Assembly (NCBI RefSeq): GCF_900106565.1
Contig: NZ_FNNJ01000004.1
Span: 62,001-126,000, forward strand
DNA from: Lutibacter oricola
GTDB taxonomy: Bacteria > Bacteroidota > Bacteroidia > Flavobacteriales > Flavobacteriaceae
Length of the DNA: 64,000 bases
Direction: 5' to 3'
Shown: piece after piece, positions 25,751 to 34,388 of the stretch
How the letters are laid out: every line of letters begins with the position of its first letter
How positions within the stretch are numbered: position 1 is the stretch's first letter
Made by a program: the position numbers and the translations under genes
The notes under the pieces: generated by a model
Seen by the model: only the letters and a program-made list of their open reading frames with translations
Databases searched by the model: none
Told to the model about the DNA's origin: nothing

Positions 25751-26338
25751 TTATCTTCTTTTTAATAAAGGAAACTTCATTCTATAATCAGCTTTTACTT
25801 TTCCTTTTGAAATATTTTCTAATTTCTTTTTGATTAATCGTTTTTTTAATGATGAAATTTTGTCTGTAAATAAAATCCCTTCAATGTGGTCATATTCGTG
25901 TTGAACAACTCTTGCTGCTAAACCAGTTAAGGTTTCTGTATGCATTTTAAAGTTTTCGTCTTGATATTCAATAGTTATAGTTTCTTCTCTAAAAACATCT
26001 TCTCTAACATCAGGTATGCTTAAGCAACCTTCACTAAAAGGCCATTCTTCACCTTCTTCACTTAATATGGTAGCGTTTATAAATACCTTATTAAAATCTT
26101 TTAAAAATAGTTGCTCTTCTTCACTTAAATCTGGATCTTCAGCAAAAGGAGATGTATCAACTAAAAATAAACGGATTGCTTTACCAATTTGTGGAGCAGC
26201 TAAACCAACACCTTGTGCATTGTACATGGTGTCTTTCATATTTGCAATAAGCTCTGTTAAATTAGGATAATCTTTATCGATGTCTGTTCCAACTTTTCTT
26301 AAAACTGGATCTCCATAAGCTATAATTGGTAAAATCAT
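25751..26338 (-). CDS. def: Peptide deformylase
   Basis: Removes the formyl group from the N-terminal methionine of new proteins. 195 aa with all three motifs: GVGLAAPQIG (43-52), EGCLSIP (103-109, metal ligand C105) and QHEYDH (146-151, ligands H147 and H151, catalytic E148). It is the first gene of the def-DUF5606-mazG operon. Two TAnnTTTG-type boxes read on the minus strand directly before the start. Confidence 0.97.
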   Translation of the reverse strand: MILPIIAYGDPVLRKVGTDIDKDYPNLTELIANMKDTMYNAQGVGLAAPQIGKAIRLFLVDTSPFAEDPDLSEEEQLFLKDFNKVFINATILSEEGEEWPFSEGCLSIPDVREDVFREETITIEYQDENFKMHTETLTGLAARVVQHEYDHIEGILFTDKISSLKKRLIKKKLENISKGKVKADYRMKFPLLKRR

Positions 26339-26358
26339 TTTCTTTGTTTTTGAGTTTG

Positions 26359-26374
26359 CAAAAGTACAAATTTA
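26359..26374 (-). promoter_or_regulatory. Two overlapping -7 boxes upstream of def
   Basis: Read on the minus strand, TAAATTTG (26374-26367) and TACTTTTG (26366-26359) both match TAnnTTTG; the second continues as TTTGCA. They lie 20-36 bp before the def ATG. No clear -33 TTG was found. Confidence 0.4.
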
Positions 26375-26417
26375 TACTTGAAACTAAAAAGTTGTATAGT
26401 AAAAGTAATAATTGTAT

Positions 26418-27095
26418 TTACGATAGTTGTTTAGCCATCCATTTATAAAAGTCCATATAAATAAACATTATTTTAAATAACTTAACTCCGTTAGGAACTC
26501 GATCTTTAAAATTTTTGTCAATTTCTAAAACTTCGTAGTGGTTTTCTAAATTTAAATGCTCGAACTTATGATTAGAAAAAGACAGCTTATTTTTATATGG
26601 AAGTTTTCCAAAATCGGCAAAGTTATGCTCTTTAGCGTACCAGGCATCAGACATCATAAAAATATAATCATCTTTATTGGTAGTTTCAGATAGCATTCTT
26701 GCAGTTCTTCTAGTCCATTTTGTTTGTGCTTCTTCTTCGGTTTTATAATGTGTAAAATGTAATTCAATATCGCCTAAAAGCGCTAAAGGATATGTAATAT
26801 TTCGGTTTTTATACTTGCTTTCAGTAACAAAATTTAGAGGTAAACTCATATAATGGTCAAAGTTAGAAAGTAGTTTTATATAGCAATCACCATAAAAACC
26901 AATACTTATAAAAGGTGAATTATAAGGGCGCTCTAGCCATTGATAAATAGAACCTGCCCAGCAATTATCACAAACAATTACAAATTTCTTGTCTTTTAGT
27001 AATTCAATGTCACGTTTGCTATATTTTTTTTTATTGAAGACCCTATATTTTCTTCTAATAAAAACAACTAGTTTTCTAAATATATTATTTCTCAT
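26418..27095 (-). CDS. DUF1919 protein (polysaccharide-associated)
   Basis: 225 aa. The run KKFVIVCDNCWAGSIYQWL, then NSPFISIGFYGDCYIKLL and YPLALLGDIELHFTHYKTEE match DUF1919, a family found in capsule and exopolysaccharide clusters (Cps7H-like), probably a sugar-modifying or acyl-transfer enzyme; the activity is not established. The N-terminal 25 residues are basic and may contact the membrane. The gene overlaps the ruvX stop by 4 bp (ATGA) and so is cotranscribed with it, although its usual context is a polysaccharide locus. No other polysaccharide gene is adjacent. Confidence 0.85.
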   Translation of the reverse strand: MRNNIFRKLVVFIRRKYRVFNKKKYSKRDIELLKDKKFVIVCDNCWAGSIYQWLERPYNSPFISIGFYGDCYIKLLSNFDHYMSLPLNFVTESKYKNRNITYPLALLGDIELHFTHYKTEEEAQTKWTRRTARMLSETTNKDDYIFMMSDAWYAKEHNFADFGKLPYKNKLSFSNHKFEHLNLENHYEVLEIDKNFKDRVPNGVKLFKIMFIYMDFYKWMAKQLS

Positions 27096-27502
27096 TTTTG
27101 TTCTAAATACGTTTGTAAAATTATTGTGGCACTAATTTCATCAATTAAGGCTTTGTTTTGTCGTTGTTTTTTCTTCAATCCACCATCAATCATACTCTGG
27201 AAAGCCATTTTAGACGTAAAACGTTCATCAACTCTTACAATAGGTATTTTAGGAAATGTAGATTTTAATTTTTGAATAAAAATTTTAATAAATTGTTCAC
27301 TTTCACTAGCTGTATTATTCATTTGTTTAGGTTCCCCAACTACAAATAATTCAACATTTTCACTTTTTAAATACTTAGTTAAGTATGAAAATATTTCTTT
27401 AGTATTAACTGTTGCTAGGCCAGAAGCAATTATTTGCAATTCATCTGTAACAGCTAAGCCTGTTCGTTTTGTTCCGTAATCAAATGCTAGTATGCGTGCC
27501 AA
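27092..27502 (-). CDS. ruvX: RuvX/YqgF putative pre-16S rRNA nuclease
   Basis: 136 aa RNase H-like protein of the YqgF family, involved in 5' maturation of 16S rRNA and sometimes described as a Holliday junction resolvase. Motifs: RILAFDYGTKRTGLAVTD (catalytic Asp at residue 8), VVGEPKQMNN, VRVDERFTSKMA and DEISATIILQTYL (second Asp). Normal length. The downstream DUF1919 start overlaps its stop. A TAnnTTTG box (CAAATTTA on the plus strand, 27529-27536) precedes the start by 27 bp. Confidence 0.94.
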   Translation of the reverse strand: MARILAFDYGTKRTGLAVTDELQIIASGLATVNTKEIFSYLTKYLKSENVELFVVGEPKQMNNTASESEQFIKIFIQKLKSTFPKIPIVRVDERFTSKMAFQSMIDGGLKKKQRQNKALIDEISATIILQTYLEQK

Positions 27503-27567
27503 AATTTTACATAAATTTTAAAATTGTGCAAATTTAATCATTTTAAAGAGTATAACGATATAAATAA

Positions 27568-27575
27568 TATATTTG
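27568..27575 (+). promoter_or_regulatory. Likely -7 box of dapD
   Basis: TATATTTG matches TAnnTTTG exactly, 24 bp before the dapD ATG. The -33 element is not evident. A divergent TAAATTTGCA on the minus strand (27536-27527) would serve ruvX. Confidence 0.45.
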
Positions 27576-27598
27576 TGAAAAATTACAATTAAGAGTAC

Positions 27599-28414
27599 AT
27601 GAAAGATATTAGAGAACTTATTGAAAACGCTTGGGAAAATAGAGAATTACTAAAAGACGAAGCTGTTCAAAAAACTATAAGAGAAGTAGTTGGAATGCTT
27701 GACGCAGGAACTTTACGTGTTGCTGAACCAATTGAGGGTGGATGGCAAGTTAACGAATGGGTTAAAAAAGCTGTGGTTATGTATTTTCCAATTCAGAAAA
27801 TGGAAACAATAGAAGTGGGTTGTTTTGAATATCACGATAAAATTCCATTAAAAACAGGATATAAAGAAAAAGGAATTAGAGTGGTACCTCACGCTGTTGC
27901 TCGTCACGGTTCTTATATTTCTGCAGGTACTATTTTAATGCCAAGTTATGTAAACATTGGAGCTTATGTAGATGAAGGTACAATGGTAGATACTTGGGCA
28001 ACTGTAGGTAGTTGTGCTCAAATTGGTAAAAACGTTCATTTAAGTGGTGGTGTTGGTATAGGTGGTGTTTTAGAACCATTACAAGCTGCGCCGGTAATTA
28101 TTGAAGATAATGTTTTTGTTGGTTCACGATGTATAGTTGTAGAAGGTGTACATGTTGAAACTGAAGCTGTTTTAGGAGCAGGTGTAGTTTTAACTATGAG
28201 CACAAAAATTATTGATGTAACTGGTCCAGAACCAATTGAAATGAAAGGTAGAGTTCCTGCTCGTTCAGTTGTTATTCCAGGAAGTTATAAAAAACAATTC
28301 CCAGCAGGAGAATTTAATGTTCCTTGCGCAATGATAATTGGTAAACGTAAAGAGAGTACTAATAAAAAGACTTCATTAAACGACGCTTTAAGAGATAACG
28401 AGGTTGCAGTTTAA
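27599..28414 (+). CDS. dapD: Tetrahydrodipicolinate N-succinyltransferase DapD
   Basis: Succinylates tetrahydrodipicolinate in the succinylase branch of diaminopimelate and lysine synthesis. 271 aa, typical length. After an N-terminal helical part come the left-handed beta-helix hexapeptide repeats (SAGTILMPSYVNIGAYVDEG, TWATVGSCAQIGKNVHLSGG) and the conserved VFVGSRCIVVEGV loop. Monocistronic, with its own -7 box and a hairpin terminator. Confidence 0.97.
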   Translation: MKDIRELIENAWENRELLKDEAVQKTIREVVGMLDAGTLRVAEPIEGGWQVNEWVKKAVVMYFPIQKMETIEVGCFEYHDKIPLKTGYKEKGIRVVPHAVARHGSYISAGTILMPSYVNIGAYVDEGTMVDTWATVGSCAQIGKNVHLSGGVGIGGVLEPLQAAPVIIEDNVFVGSRCIVVEGVHVETEAVLGAGVVLTMSTKIIDVTGPEPIEMKGRVPARSVVIPGSYKKQFPAGEFNVPCAMIIGKRKESTNKKTSLNDALRDNEVAV

Positions 28415-28440
28415 AAGTATATAATTCAATTAACAACGTA

Positions 28441-28476
28441 AAAATCCTACTTTATTTATATGAAGTGGGATTTTTT
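28441..28476 (+). terminator. Terminator of dapD
   Basis: AAAATCCTACTT (28441-28452) pairs with AAGTGGGATTTT (28463-28474) with one G-U pair, followed by T. Confidence 0.85.
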
Positions 28477-28477
28477 A

Positions 28478-28509
28478 TTGAAATAAATTACTGTAAAACA
28501 ATATATTTG
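28478..28509 (+). promoter_or_regulatory. Promoter of the Sua5/YrdC and CCA-transferase genes
   Basis: TTG at 28478-28480, 21-bp spacer, TATATTTG at 28502-28509, continuing as TTTGCA. Predicted start near 28515, 16 bp before the ATG. Confidence 0.7.
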
Positions 28510-28530
28510 CATTCTTAAATTTTTTATTTA

Positions 28531-29091
28531 ATGAATGTTGAAATTTTAAACAGTTTAAAATCGCTAAAAAATCAAGAGATTATATTGTATCCAACAGATA
28601 CAGTTTGGGGGTTAGGTTGCGATGCAACTAGTGAAAAAGCAGTTGAAAAAATATTTACGTTAAAACAACGTTCAGAAAGTAAAAGCTTAATTATTTTAGT
28701 TTCAAGTATTAAAATGTTGCAAAACTATATTTCTAATATACCGGTTGCAGTATTACAATTGCTAAAATCTGTTGAAAAACCAACTTCAATAATATACGCT
28801 AACCCTACAGGGTTAGCTAAAAATGTAATAGCGGCAGACAACACAGTTGCTATTAGAATACCGAACAATAAGTTTTGTAAAGAGTTAATTCAACAATTTG
28901 GAAAACCTATTGTTTCAACTTCAGCAAATATTAGTGGATTTGAAACCCCAAAAAGTTTTTCTGAAATAAGTGAAACAGTTTTGGATAGCGTACACTATGT
29001 TGTAAATTTGCAACAAGAAGAAAAAAATGAAAAGTCTTCAACTATTTTAAAGATTGAAGAAAATGGAGAAATAACTGTTCTTCGCCCTTAA
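28531..29091 (+). CDS. Threonylcarbamoyl-AMP synthase (Sua5/YciO/YrdC family)
   Basis: 186 aa. Forms threonylcarbamoyl-AMP for the t6A37 modification of ANN-decoding tRNAs. Motifs: ILYPTDTVWGLGCDA (residues 18-32), KQRSESKSLIILVSS, a central TSIIYANPTGLAKNVI and PIVSTSANISG. It lacks the extra C-terminal Sua5 domain, so it is the YrdC/TsaC short form. It lies 3 bp before the CCA-transferase gene, a second tRNA-processing function, in the same operon. Confidence 0.93.
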   Translation: MNVEILNSLKSLKNQEIILYPTDTVWGLGCDATSEKAVEKIFTLKQRSESKSLIILVSSIKMLQNYISNIPVAVLQLLKSVEKPTSIIYANPTGLAKNVIAADNTVAIRIPNNKFCKELIQQFGKPIVSTSANISGFETPKSFSEISETVLDSVHYVVNLQQEEKNEKSSTILKIEENGEITVLRP

Positions 29092-29094
29092 TTT

Positions 29095-30519
29095 ATGTCA
29101 AAAAATACTATATACACAGATGCGTTACAGCATCCAGTTTTTAATTATATTAAACAAGCCGCAAACGAATTACAAATAGATTCTTATGTAATTGGCGGTT
29201 TTGTGCGCGATTTTATTTTAAAAAGAGGAAAAGCAAAAGATGTTGATGTTGTTGCTATAGGAAGTGGTATTGAATTGGCTAAAAAAGTAGCCGAATTATT
29301 ACCAAATAAACCAAAAGTTCAAGTTTTTAAAACTTACGGTACAGCAATGTTACGTTTTGACGATTTAGAAGTTGAATTTGTTGGTGCGAGAAAAGAATCT
29401 TATACTGAAGATAGTAGAAATCCTATTGTTGAAGATGGTACTTTAGAAGATGATCAAAATAGGAGAGATTTTACCATAAATGCGTTGGCTTTAAGTTTAA
29501 ACGAGGCTAATTATGGCGAATTATTAGATCCTTTTGATGGAATAGGAGATATGGAACGAAAGCTAATTAAAACTCCTTTAGATCCTGATATTACGTACTC
29601 TGATGATCCTTTGCGTATGTTACGTGCCATTCGATTTGCTACACAACTAGATTTTAAAATTGATGATGAATCGTTAAATTCAATTACAAAAAATGCAGAA
29701 AGAATTGACATAATTACGCGTGAAAGAATTGTTGTTGAAATAAATAAAATATTAGAATCTCCAAAACCTTCAATCGGGTTTTTATTGTTGAATAAAACCA
29801 ATTTATTAGAACGTTTTTTACCAGAACTTTCTGCTTTAAAGGGAGTTGATGAGGTGGAAGGGCAGAAACATAAAGATAATTTTTATCATTCTTTAGAAGT
29901 AGTAGATAATATTGTTCCAAATACAGATGACCTTTGGTTGCGTTGGGCCGCATTGTTACACGATATTGGTAAGGCTCCTACTAAAAAGTTTGATAAGGTT
30001 GTTGGGTGGACTTTTCATGCACACGAATTTGTAGGATCTAAAATGGTGTACAAATTATTTAAAAGGTTAAAAATGCCTTTGAATGAGAAAATGAAATTTG
30101 TGCAAAAAATTGTAATGTTAAGTTCAAGACCAATTGTATTAGCTTCAGATGTTACAGATTCTGCTGTAAGAAGATTAGTTTTTGATACTGGCGATGATAT
30201 TGATAGTTTAATGACTTTATGCGAAGCCGATATAACAACTAAAAATCCTCATAAGTTTCAAAAATACCATAACAATTTTAAAATTGTTCGTGAAAAAATT
30301 AAAGAAGTAGAAGAGCGTGATCACGTTCGTAATTTTCAACCACCAATTTCTGGAGAGTTAATTATGGAAACTTTTAATTTAAAACCTTGTAGAGAAATTG
30401 GCCAAATTAAAGATGCTATTAAAGAAGCAATTTTAGATGGTAAAATTGCGAATGATTACGACGAAGCTTTTGCTTTTATGTTAGAAAGAGCCGAGAAATT
30501 AGGACTAAAAAAAGCTTAA
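29095..30519 (+). CDS. tRNA nucleotidyltransferase (CCA-adding/poly(A) polymerase family) with HD domain
   Basis: 474 aa class II nucleotidyltransferase. Motifs in order: IGGFVRDFIL and KDVDVVAIG (catalytic DxD), the RRDFTINALAL motif, LRAIRFATQL, then an HD domain with LLHDIGKAP (about residue 287). It repairs or adds the 3'-CCA end of tRNA. The start ATG is 3 bp after the YrdC stop, so the two are cotranscribed. A dispersed palindromic repeat cluster follows the stop. Poly(A) polymerase is the alternative role. Confidence 0.94.
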   Translation: MSKNTIYTDALQHPVFNYIKQAANELQIDSYVIGGFVRDFILKRGKAKDVDVVAIGSGIELAKKVAELLPNKPKVQVFKTYGTAMLRFDDLEVEFVGARKESYTEDSRNPIVEDGTLEDDQNRRDFTINALALSLNEANYGELLDPFDGIGDMERKLIKTPLDPDITYSDDPLRMLRAIRFATQLDFKIDDESLNSITKNAERIDIITRERIVVEINKILESPKPSIGFLLLNKTNLLERFLPELSALKGVDEVEGQKHKDNFYHSLEVVDNIVPNTDDLWLRWAALLHDIGKAPTKKFDKVVGWTFHAHEFVGSKMVYKLFKRLKMPLNEKMKFVQKIVMLSSRPIVLASDVTDSAVRRLVFDTGDDIDSLMTLCEADITTKNPHKFQKYHNNFKIVREKIKEVEERDHVRNFQPPISGELIMETFNLKPCREIGQIKDAIKEAILDGKIANDYDEAFAFMLERAEKLGLKKA

Positions 30520-30522
30520 AAA

Positions 30523-30619
30523 AATGTCATTCTGAATTGATGTGAAGAATCTTAAGATTTTTAGTTTCACTCAAAATGACATTTATATTATATAGATTCC
30601 TGCCTTCGCAGGGATGACA
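30523..30619. repeat. Dispersed palindromic repeat cluster, copy 2
   Basis: Between the convergent CCA-transferase and ABC exporter genes. Outer arms AATGTCATTCTGA (30523-30535) and TCAAAATGACATT (30571-30583) pair with one mismatch and enclose the palindrome AATCTTAAGATT (30548-30559). Then a copy of TAGATTCCTGCCTTCGCAGG follows at 30593-30619, with one base changed in the hairpin (GGGAT for GGAAT). The rest of the 252-bp gap is featureless. Confidence 0.8.
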
Positions 30620-30771
30620 GTTACTTATGAAAATGATGATAAATAAGATGAGATTCTGAAAAAAAAATCAGAATGTAACTCACGAACTTAACTCTTTTAG
30701 GTTATTTAATATAAATAGCTATTTTTAAACGGTGTATCTTTAACTAACTACCAAAAACTAGTTACTAAAAA

Positions 30772-32598
30772 CTAAAGAGACTGCATTGTAACCAGTTTGT
30801 AATATTCACCTTTGTTAGCTAAAAGTTCGTCGTGTTTACCTTGTTCAACAATTTCACCTTTGCGTAAAACCACAATTTTATCTGCATTTTGAATAGTAGA
30901 TAAACGGTGTGCTATAACTAAAGAAGTTCTATTTTTAGTCATTTCTTCTAAAGCTTTTTGAACTAGTTGTTCACTTTCGGTATCTAAAGCAGATGTAGCT
31001 TCATCTAACACCATAATTGGTGGGTTTTTTAGAACAGCTCTCGCAATACTTAAACGTTGTTTTTGACCTCCAGATAAAGTGTTTCCGCTATCACCAATAT
31101 TTGTTTCAAATTGCTCTGGTAAATTTTTAATAAACTCATAGGCATTTGCAACTTCGCTGGCTTTTAGAATATCTTCATCACTTGCGTGTTCTACACCTAA
31201 GCAAATATTATTTTTTACGCTATCGTTAAATAAAATAGAATCTTGAGTTACAATTCCCATTAAATTACGAAGCGATTTTTGTTTTAAATCTCTAATATCA
31301 GTTCCATCAATTTTAACAGCACCTTTATTTATATCGTAAAAGCGAGTAATTAAATTAGCTAAGGTAGATTTTCCACTACCAGATTGACCAACTAAAGCAA
31401 CTGTTTCTCCTTTTTTAATGTCTAGAGAAAAGTTCTTTAAAACATATTCATCTCTATATTTAAATGAAATATCTTCAAAAGAAATAATATTTTCAAAAGT
31501 AGTTTTATCTAAAGCATTTTCTTTATCTACTATGGTATTTTTAGTATCAATAATAGAGAATATACGCTCAGCAGAAGCCGTTCCTTTTTGAATTTCATAA
31601 GAGGCAGTTGAAATAGCTTTCGCAGGGTTTAATACTAAATAAAATAAACCAATATAGCCGAAAAATTCTTCAGGTTTCATAGGGCTTGCATCAGTTAATA
31701 CCAATCGACCACCAAAATATAGAATTGCAATTATTGTTGCTGATCCTAAAAACTCACTCATAGGAGAAGCCAATGTTTTACGGTGTAAAACACTATTCAT
31801 TAAACTTTTAAATTTTGTTGTAGAATTAGTGAATTTACTACCAATTTTATCTTCAGCATTGAAACCTTTTATAACTCTTAAGCCAGTTAAGGTTTCTTCA
31901 ATAAAAGAAACAAAATTACCAGTTTCTTGTTGCGCTAAAATAGAATTTGCTTTTAATTTTTTACCAACCATTGCAATTATTCCACCTGAAACAGGTAATA
32001 GTATAAATACAAATAAGGTTAATTTTACACTAATTGCAAACATAGAGATTAGCGTAAAAATTACAGTTAAAGGTTCACGTACAACAACTTCTAATTGTTT
32101 TAAGAATGAAAATTCAATTTCTTGAATATCAGAAGTCATACGAGCAATTATATCTCCTTTTTTCTTTTCAGAAAAGAAAGAAAGTGGTAAGATTAATATT
32201 TTATTATAAATACCATCTCGTAAATCTTTTGTTACTCCGTTTCTTAAAAAGTTTAAAAAGAAAGAGGCTAAATAACGAGATATATTTTTGAAGAAAAATA
32301 AACTAAATGATAAAATACAAATAAAAAGTAAGGCTTGTTCTATTCCTCCAGTATCAATTAACTCTGTTACCTTATAATTTAATGAACCACTTACATATTT
32401 ATATATAGACGAAAAACCTGTATAAACAGGTTTTTCGTAAACTTTTTCTTCTTGACCAAACAAAATTCCTAAAACAGGAATAAATCCTAATACAGATAGT
32501 ACATTAAATACAGCATATAAAATATTAAATATAATATTTAAAATGGCGAATTTTCTGTAGGGTTTGGTATATGATATAACTTTTTTAAAACTACTCAT
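30772..32598 (-). CDS. MsbA-like ABC exporter (fused membrane and ATPase domains)
   Basis: 608 aa half-transporter. Six membrane helices in residues 1-320, then an ATPase domain with Walker A GQSGSGKST (about 403), signature LSGGQKQRL (about 506), Walker B IMVLDEAT and the H-loop in VIAHRLST. Resembles MsbA-type lipid or glycolipid exporters; the cargo is not known. The ATG overlaps the phosphohexomutase stop by 1 bp. A perfect hairpin with 13-bp arms lies inside the coding region at 32409-32438, listed separately. Confidence 0.92.
   Translation of the reverse strand: MSSFKKVISYTKPYRKFAILNIIFNILYAVFNVLSVLGFIPVLGILFGQEEKVYEKPVYTGFSSIYKYVSGSLNYKVTELIDTGGIEQALLFICILSFSLFFFKNISRYLASFFLNFLRNGVTKDLRDGIYNKILILPLSFFSEKKKGDIIARMTSDIQEIEFSFLKQLEVVVREPLTVIFTLISMFAISVKLTLFVFILLPVSGGIIAMVGKKLKANSILAQQETGNFVSFIEETLTGLRVIKGFNAEDKIGSKFTNSTTKFKSLMNSVLHRKTLASPMSEFLGSATIIAILYFGGRLVLTDASPMKPEEFFGYIGLFYLVLNPAKAISTASYEIQKGTASAERIFSIIDTKNTIVDKENALDKTTFENIISFEDISFKYRDEYVLKNFSLDIKKGETVALVGQSGSGKSTLANLITRFYDINKGAVKIDGTDIRDLKQKSLRNLMGIVTQDSILFNDSVKNNICLGVEHASDEDILKASEVANAYEFIKNLPEQFETNIGDSGNTLSGGQKQRLSIARAVLKNPPIMVLDEATSALDTESEQLVQKALEEMTKNRTSLVIAHRLSTIQNADKIVVLRKGEIVEQGKHDELLANKGEYYKLVTMQSL
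32409..32438. repeat. Perfect 13-bp hairpin inside the ABC exporter coding sequence
   Basis: ACGAAAAACCTGT (32409-32421) and ACAGGTTTTTCGT (32426-32438) are perfect reverse complements separated by 4 bases. It lies about 160-190 nt into the gene and encodes ordinary-looking residues. It could fold in the mRNA near the 5' end. Confidence 0.75.
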
Positions 32599-34316
32599 TA
32601 ATTCAATTTCATTTCAGCAATAATACGCTGAATTTTAGTATCTAAACTAGCTTCAACTTCTTTTGCTTTTTCAATACAACATAATTCTTCTTTTACACTA
32701 AAGTAAAATTTAATTTTAGGTTCAGTTCCACTAGGTCTTGCAGCAACCTTAGTTCCATCTTCAGTATGGTAAATTAATACGTTAGATTTAGGAACATCTA
32801 TACTTTCAACTTTTCCTGAAATTAAATTAGTTTTTGTTGAAGCATCATAATCGTATACATATGTTACGTTAGAACCATCAATTTGAGCAACTGGATTTTC
32901 ACGTAAATCCACCATCATTTGAGCAATTTGTTCTGCTCCATCCATCCCTTTTTTAACAATGGCAATTAAATGCTCTTTGTACATATTGTTATCTACATAA
33001 ATTTGTAATAACTCTTTATACATAGAACTACCTTTTGCTTTTGCTTGAGCTGCAATTTCACAAGCTAATAAAGTAGCAGTTACAGCATCTTTATCACGTA
33101 CAAAATCGCCAACCATATAACCAAAACTTTCTTCACCACCACCAATAAAGTCTTGTTTTCCTTCAGCTTCACGAACCATTTTAGCAATCCATTTGAAACC
33201 TGTTAAACCAACTTTAGTTTCAACACCATAGCTATCAGCAATTTCGTTTACTAAGTTTGTAGAAACAATTGTAGAACCTACAAATTGTTTACCGTTTAAT
33301 TTTCCTTCTTGCTTCCAGTTATTAATCAAGAAGTTTGTCATTAAACACATAGTTTGGTTACCGTTTAGTAACTTCATATTTCCTTCTAAATCTCTAACAG
33401 CGATACCTAATCTATCACAATCTGGATCAGTTCCAATAACTATATCTGCATTTATTTTTTCAGCTAAATCTGTAGCCATTTTTAATGCTGCTGGTTCTTC
33501 TGGATTCGGAGAAGCAACTGTTGGAAAATCTCCATTTGGTACACGTTGTTCTTCAACAATATTAACATCTGTATAACCAGCTTTTTCAAAAGCGTTAGGT
33601 ATAGCTGTAATTGAAGTTCCGTGTAATGATGTGAATACTATTTTTAAATCATCTCTTCCTTTTGTTGCAGAAAAAGTTCCGTTTTTTACAGAAGCATCGA
33701 TAAAAGCATTATCAACTTTTTCTCCAATAATTTCAATTAAATCTTCATTAGCATTAAATTTAATTTCAGAAAAGTCTAAGTTGTTAACTTCATTAATAAT
33801 ATCTCCATCTTGTGGAGGTACAATTTGTCCACCATCGGCCCAATAAACTTTGTAGCCATTATATTCTGGTGGATTGTGAGAAGCTGTTAATACAATACCA
33901 GCGTCGCACCCTAAGTGTTTTACTGAAAATGATAATTCTGGTGTAGCACGTAGGTCTTCAAATAAGAAAACTTTTATTCCGTTTGCAGAAAGTACATCTG
34001 CTACTAATTTACCAAAAGACTTACTGTTGTGGCGACAATCGAAAGCAATTGCAACTTTTAAGTCTTTATTAGGAAATGTTTTTATTAAATAATTAGATAA
34101 TCCTTGTGTTGCTTTACCTAACGTATATTTATTAATTCGGTTGATTCCTGCACCCATAACTCCGCGCATTCCACCAGTACCAAATTCCATGTTTTTATAG
34201 AATCTATCTGCTAATTGATCTTGATCGTTATCAATTAAATTTTGAATTTCTTGCTGAGTTTCACTGTCAAAAGTGTCAGTTAACCAAAGTTGTGCTTTTT
34301 CTAAAATTGTGTTCAT
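32598..34316 (-). CDS. Phosphohexomutase (phosphoglucomutase/phosphomannomutase family)
   Basis: 572 aa alpha-D-phosphohexomutase. The active serine loop is TASHNPPEYNGYKV (about 142), the Mg loop is GTDPDCDRLG, the sugar-binding loop GGGEESFGY and the phosphate loop RPSGTEPKIKF. Length fits the PgcA/yhxB group, which interconverts glucose-1- and -6-phosphate or mannose phosphates. It feeds envelope sugars; the following overlapping ABC exporter supports an envelope role. A TATTTTTG box on the minus strand (34348-34341) lies 25 bp upstream of the ATG. Confidence 0.95.
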   Translation of the reverse strand: MNTILEKAQLWLTDTFDSETQQEIQNLIDNDQDQLADRFYKNMEFGTGGMRGVMGAGINRINKYTLGKATQGLSNYLIKTFPNKDLKVAIAFDCRHNSKSFGKLVADVLSANGIKVFLFEDLRATPELSFSVKHLGCDAGIVLTASHNPPEYNGYKVYWADGGQIVPPQDGDIINEVNNLDFSEIKFNANEDLIEIIGEKVDNAFIDASVKNGTFSATKGRDDLKIVFTSLHGTSITAIPNAFEKAGYTDVNIVEEQRVPNGDFPTVASPNPEEPAALKMATDLAEKINADIVIGTDPDCDRLGIAVRDLEGNMKLLNGNQTMCLMTNFLINNWKQEGKLNGKQFVGSTIVSTNLVNEIADSYGVETKVGLTGFKWIAKMVREAEGKQDFIGGGEESFGYMVGDFVRDKDAVTATLLACEIAAQAKAKGSSMYKELLQIYVDNNMYKEHLIAIVKKGMDGAEQIAQMMVDLRENPVAQIDGSNVTYVYDYDASTKTNLISGKVESIDVPKSNVLIYHTEDGTKVAARPSGTEPKIKFYFSVKEELCCIEKAKEVEASLDTKIQRIIAEMKLN

Positions 34317-34388
34317 AGTTGTAAGGGTGTTTTTCTACGACAAAAATAAGATTTATAATAATAACATACATAAGTTTTTACTAAAACG

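Noticed and set aside
29511-29953. Antisense open frames opposite the CCA-transferase gene
   Set aside because: They shadow a well-conserved coding sequence and show no domain.
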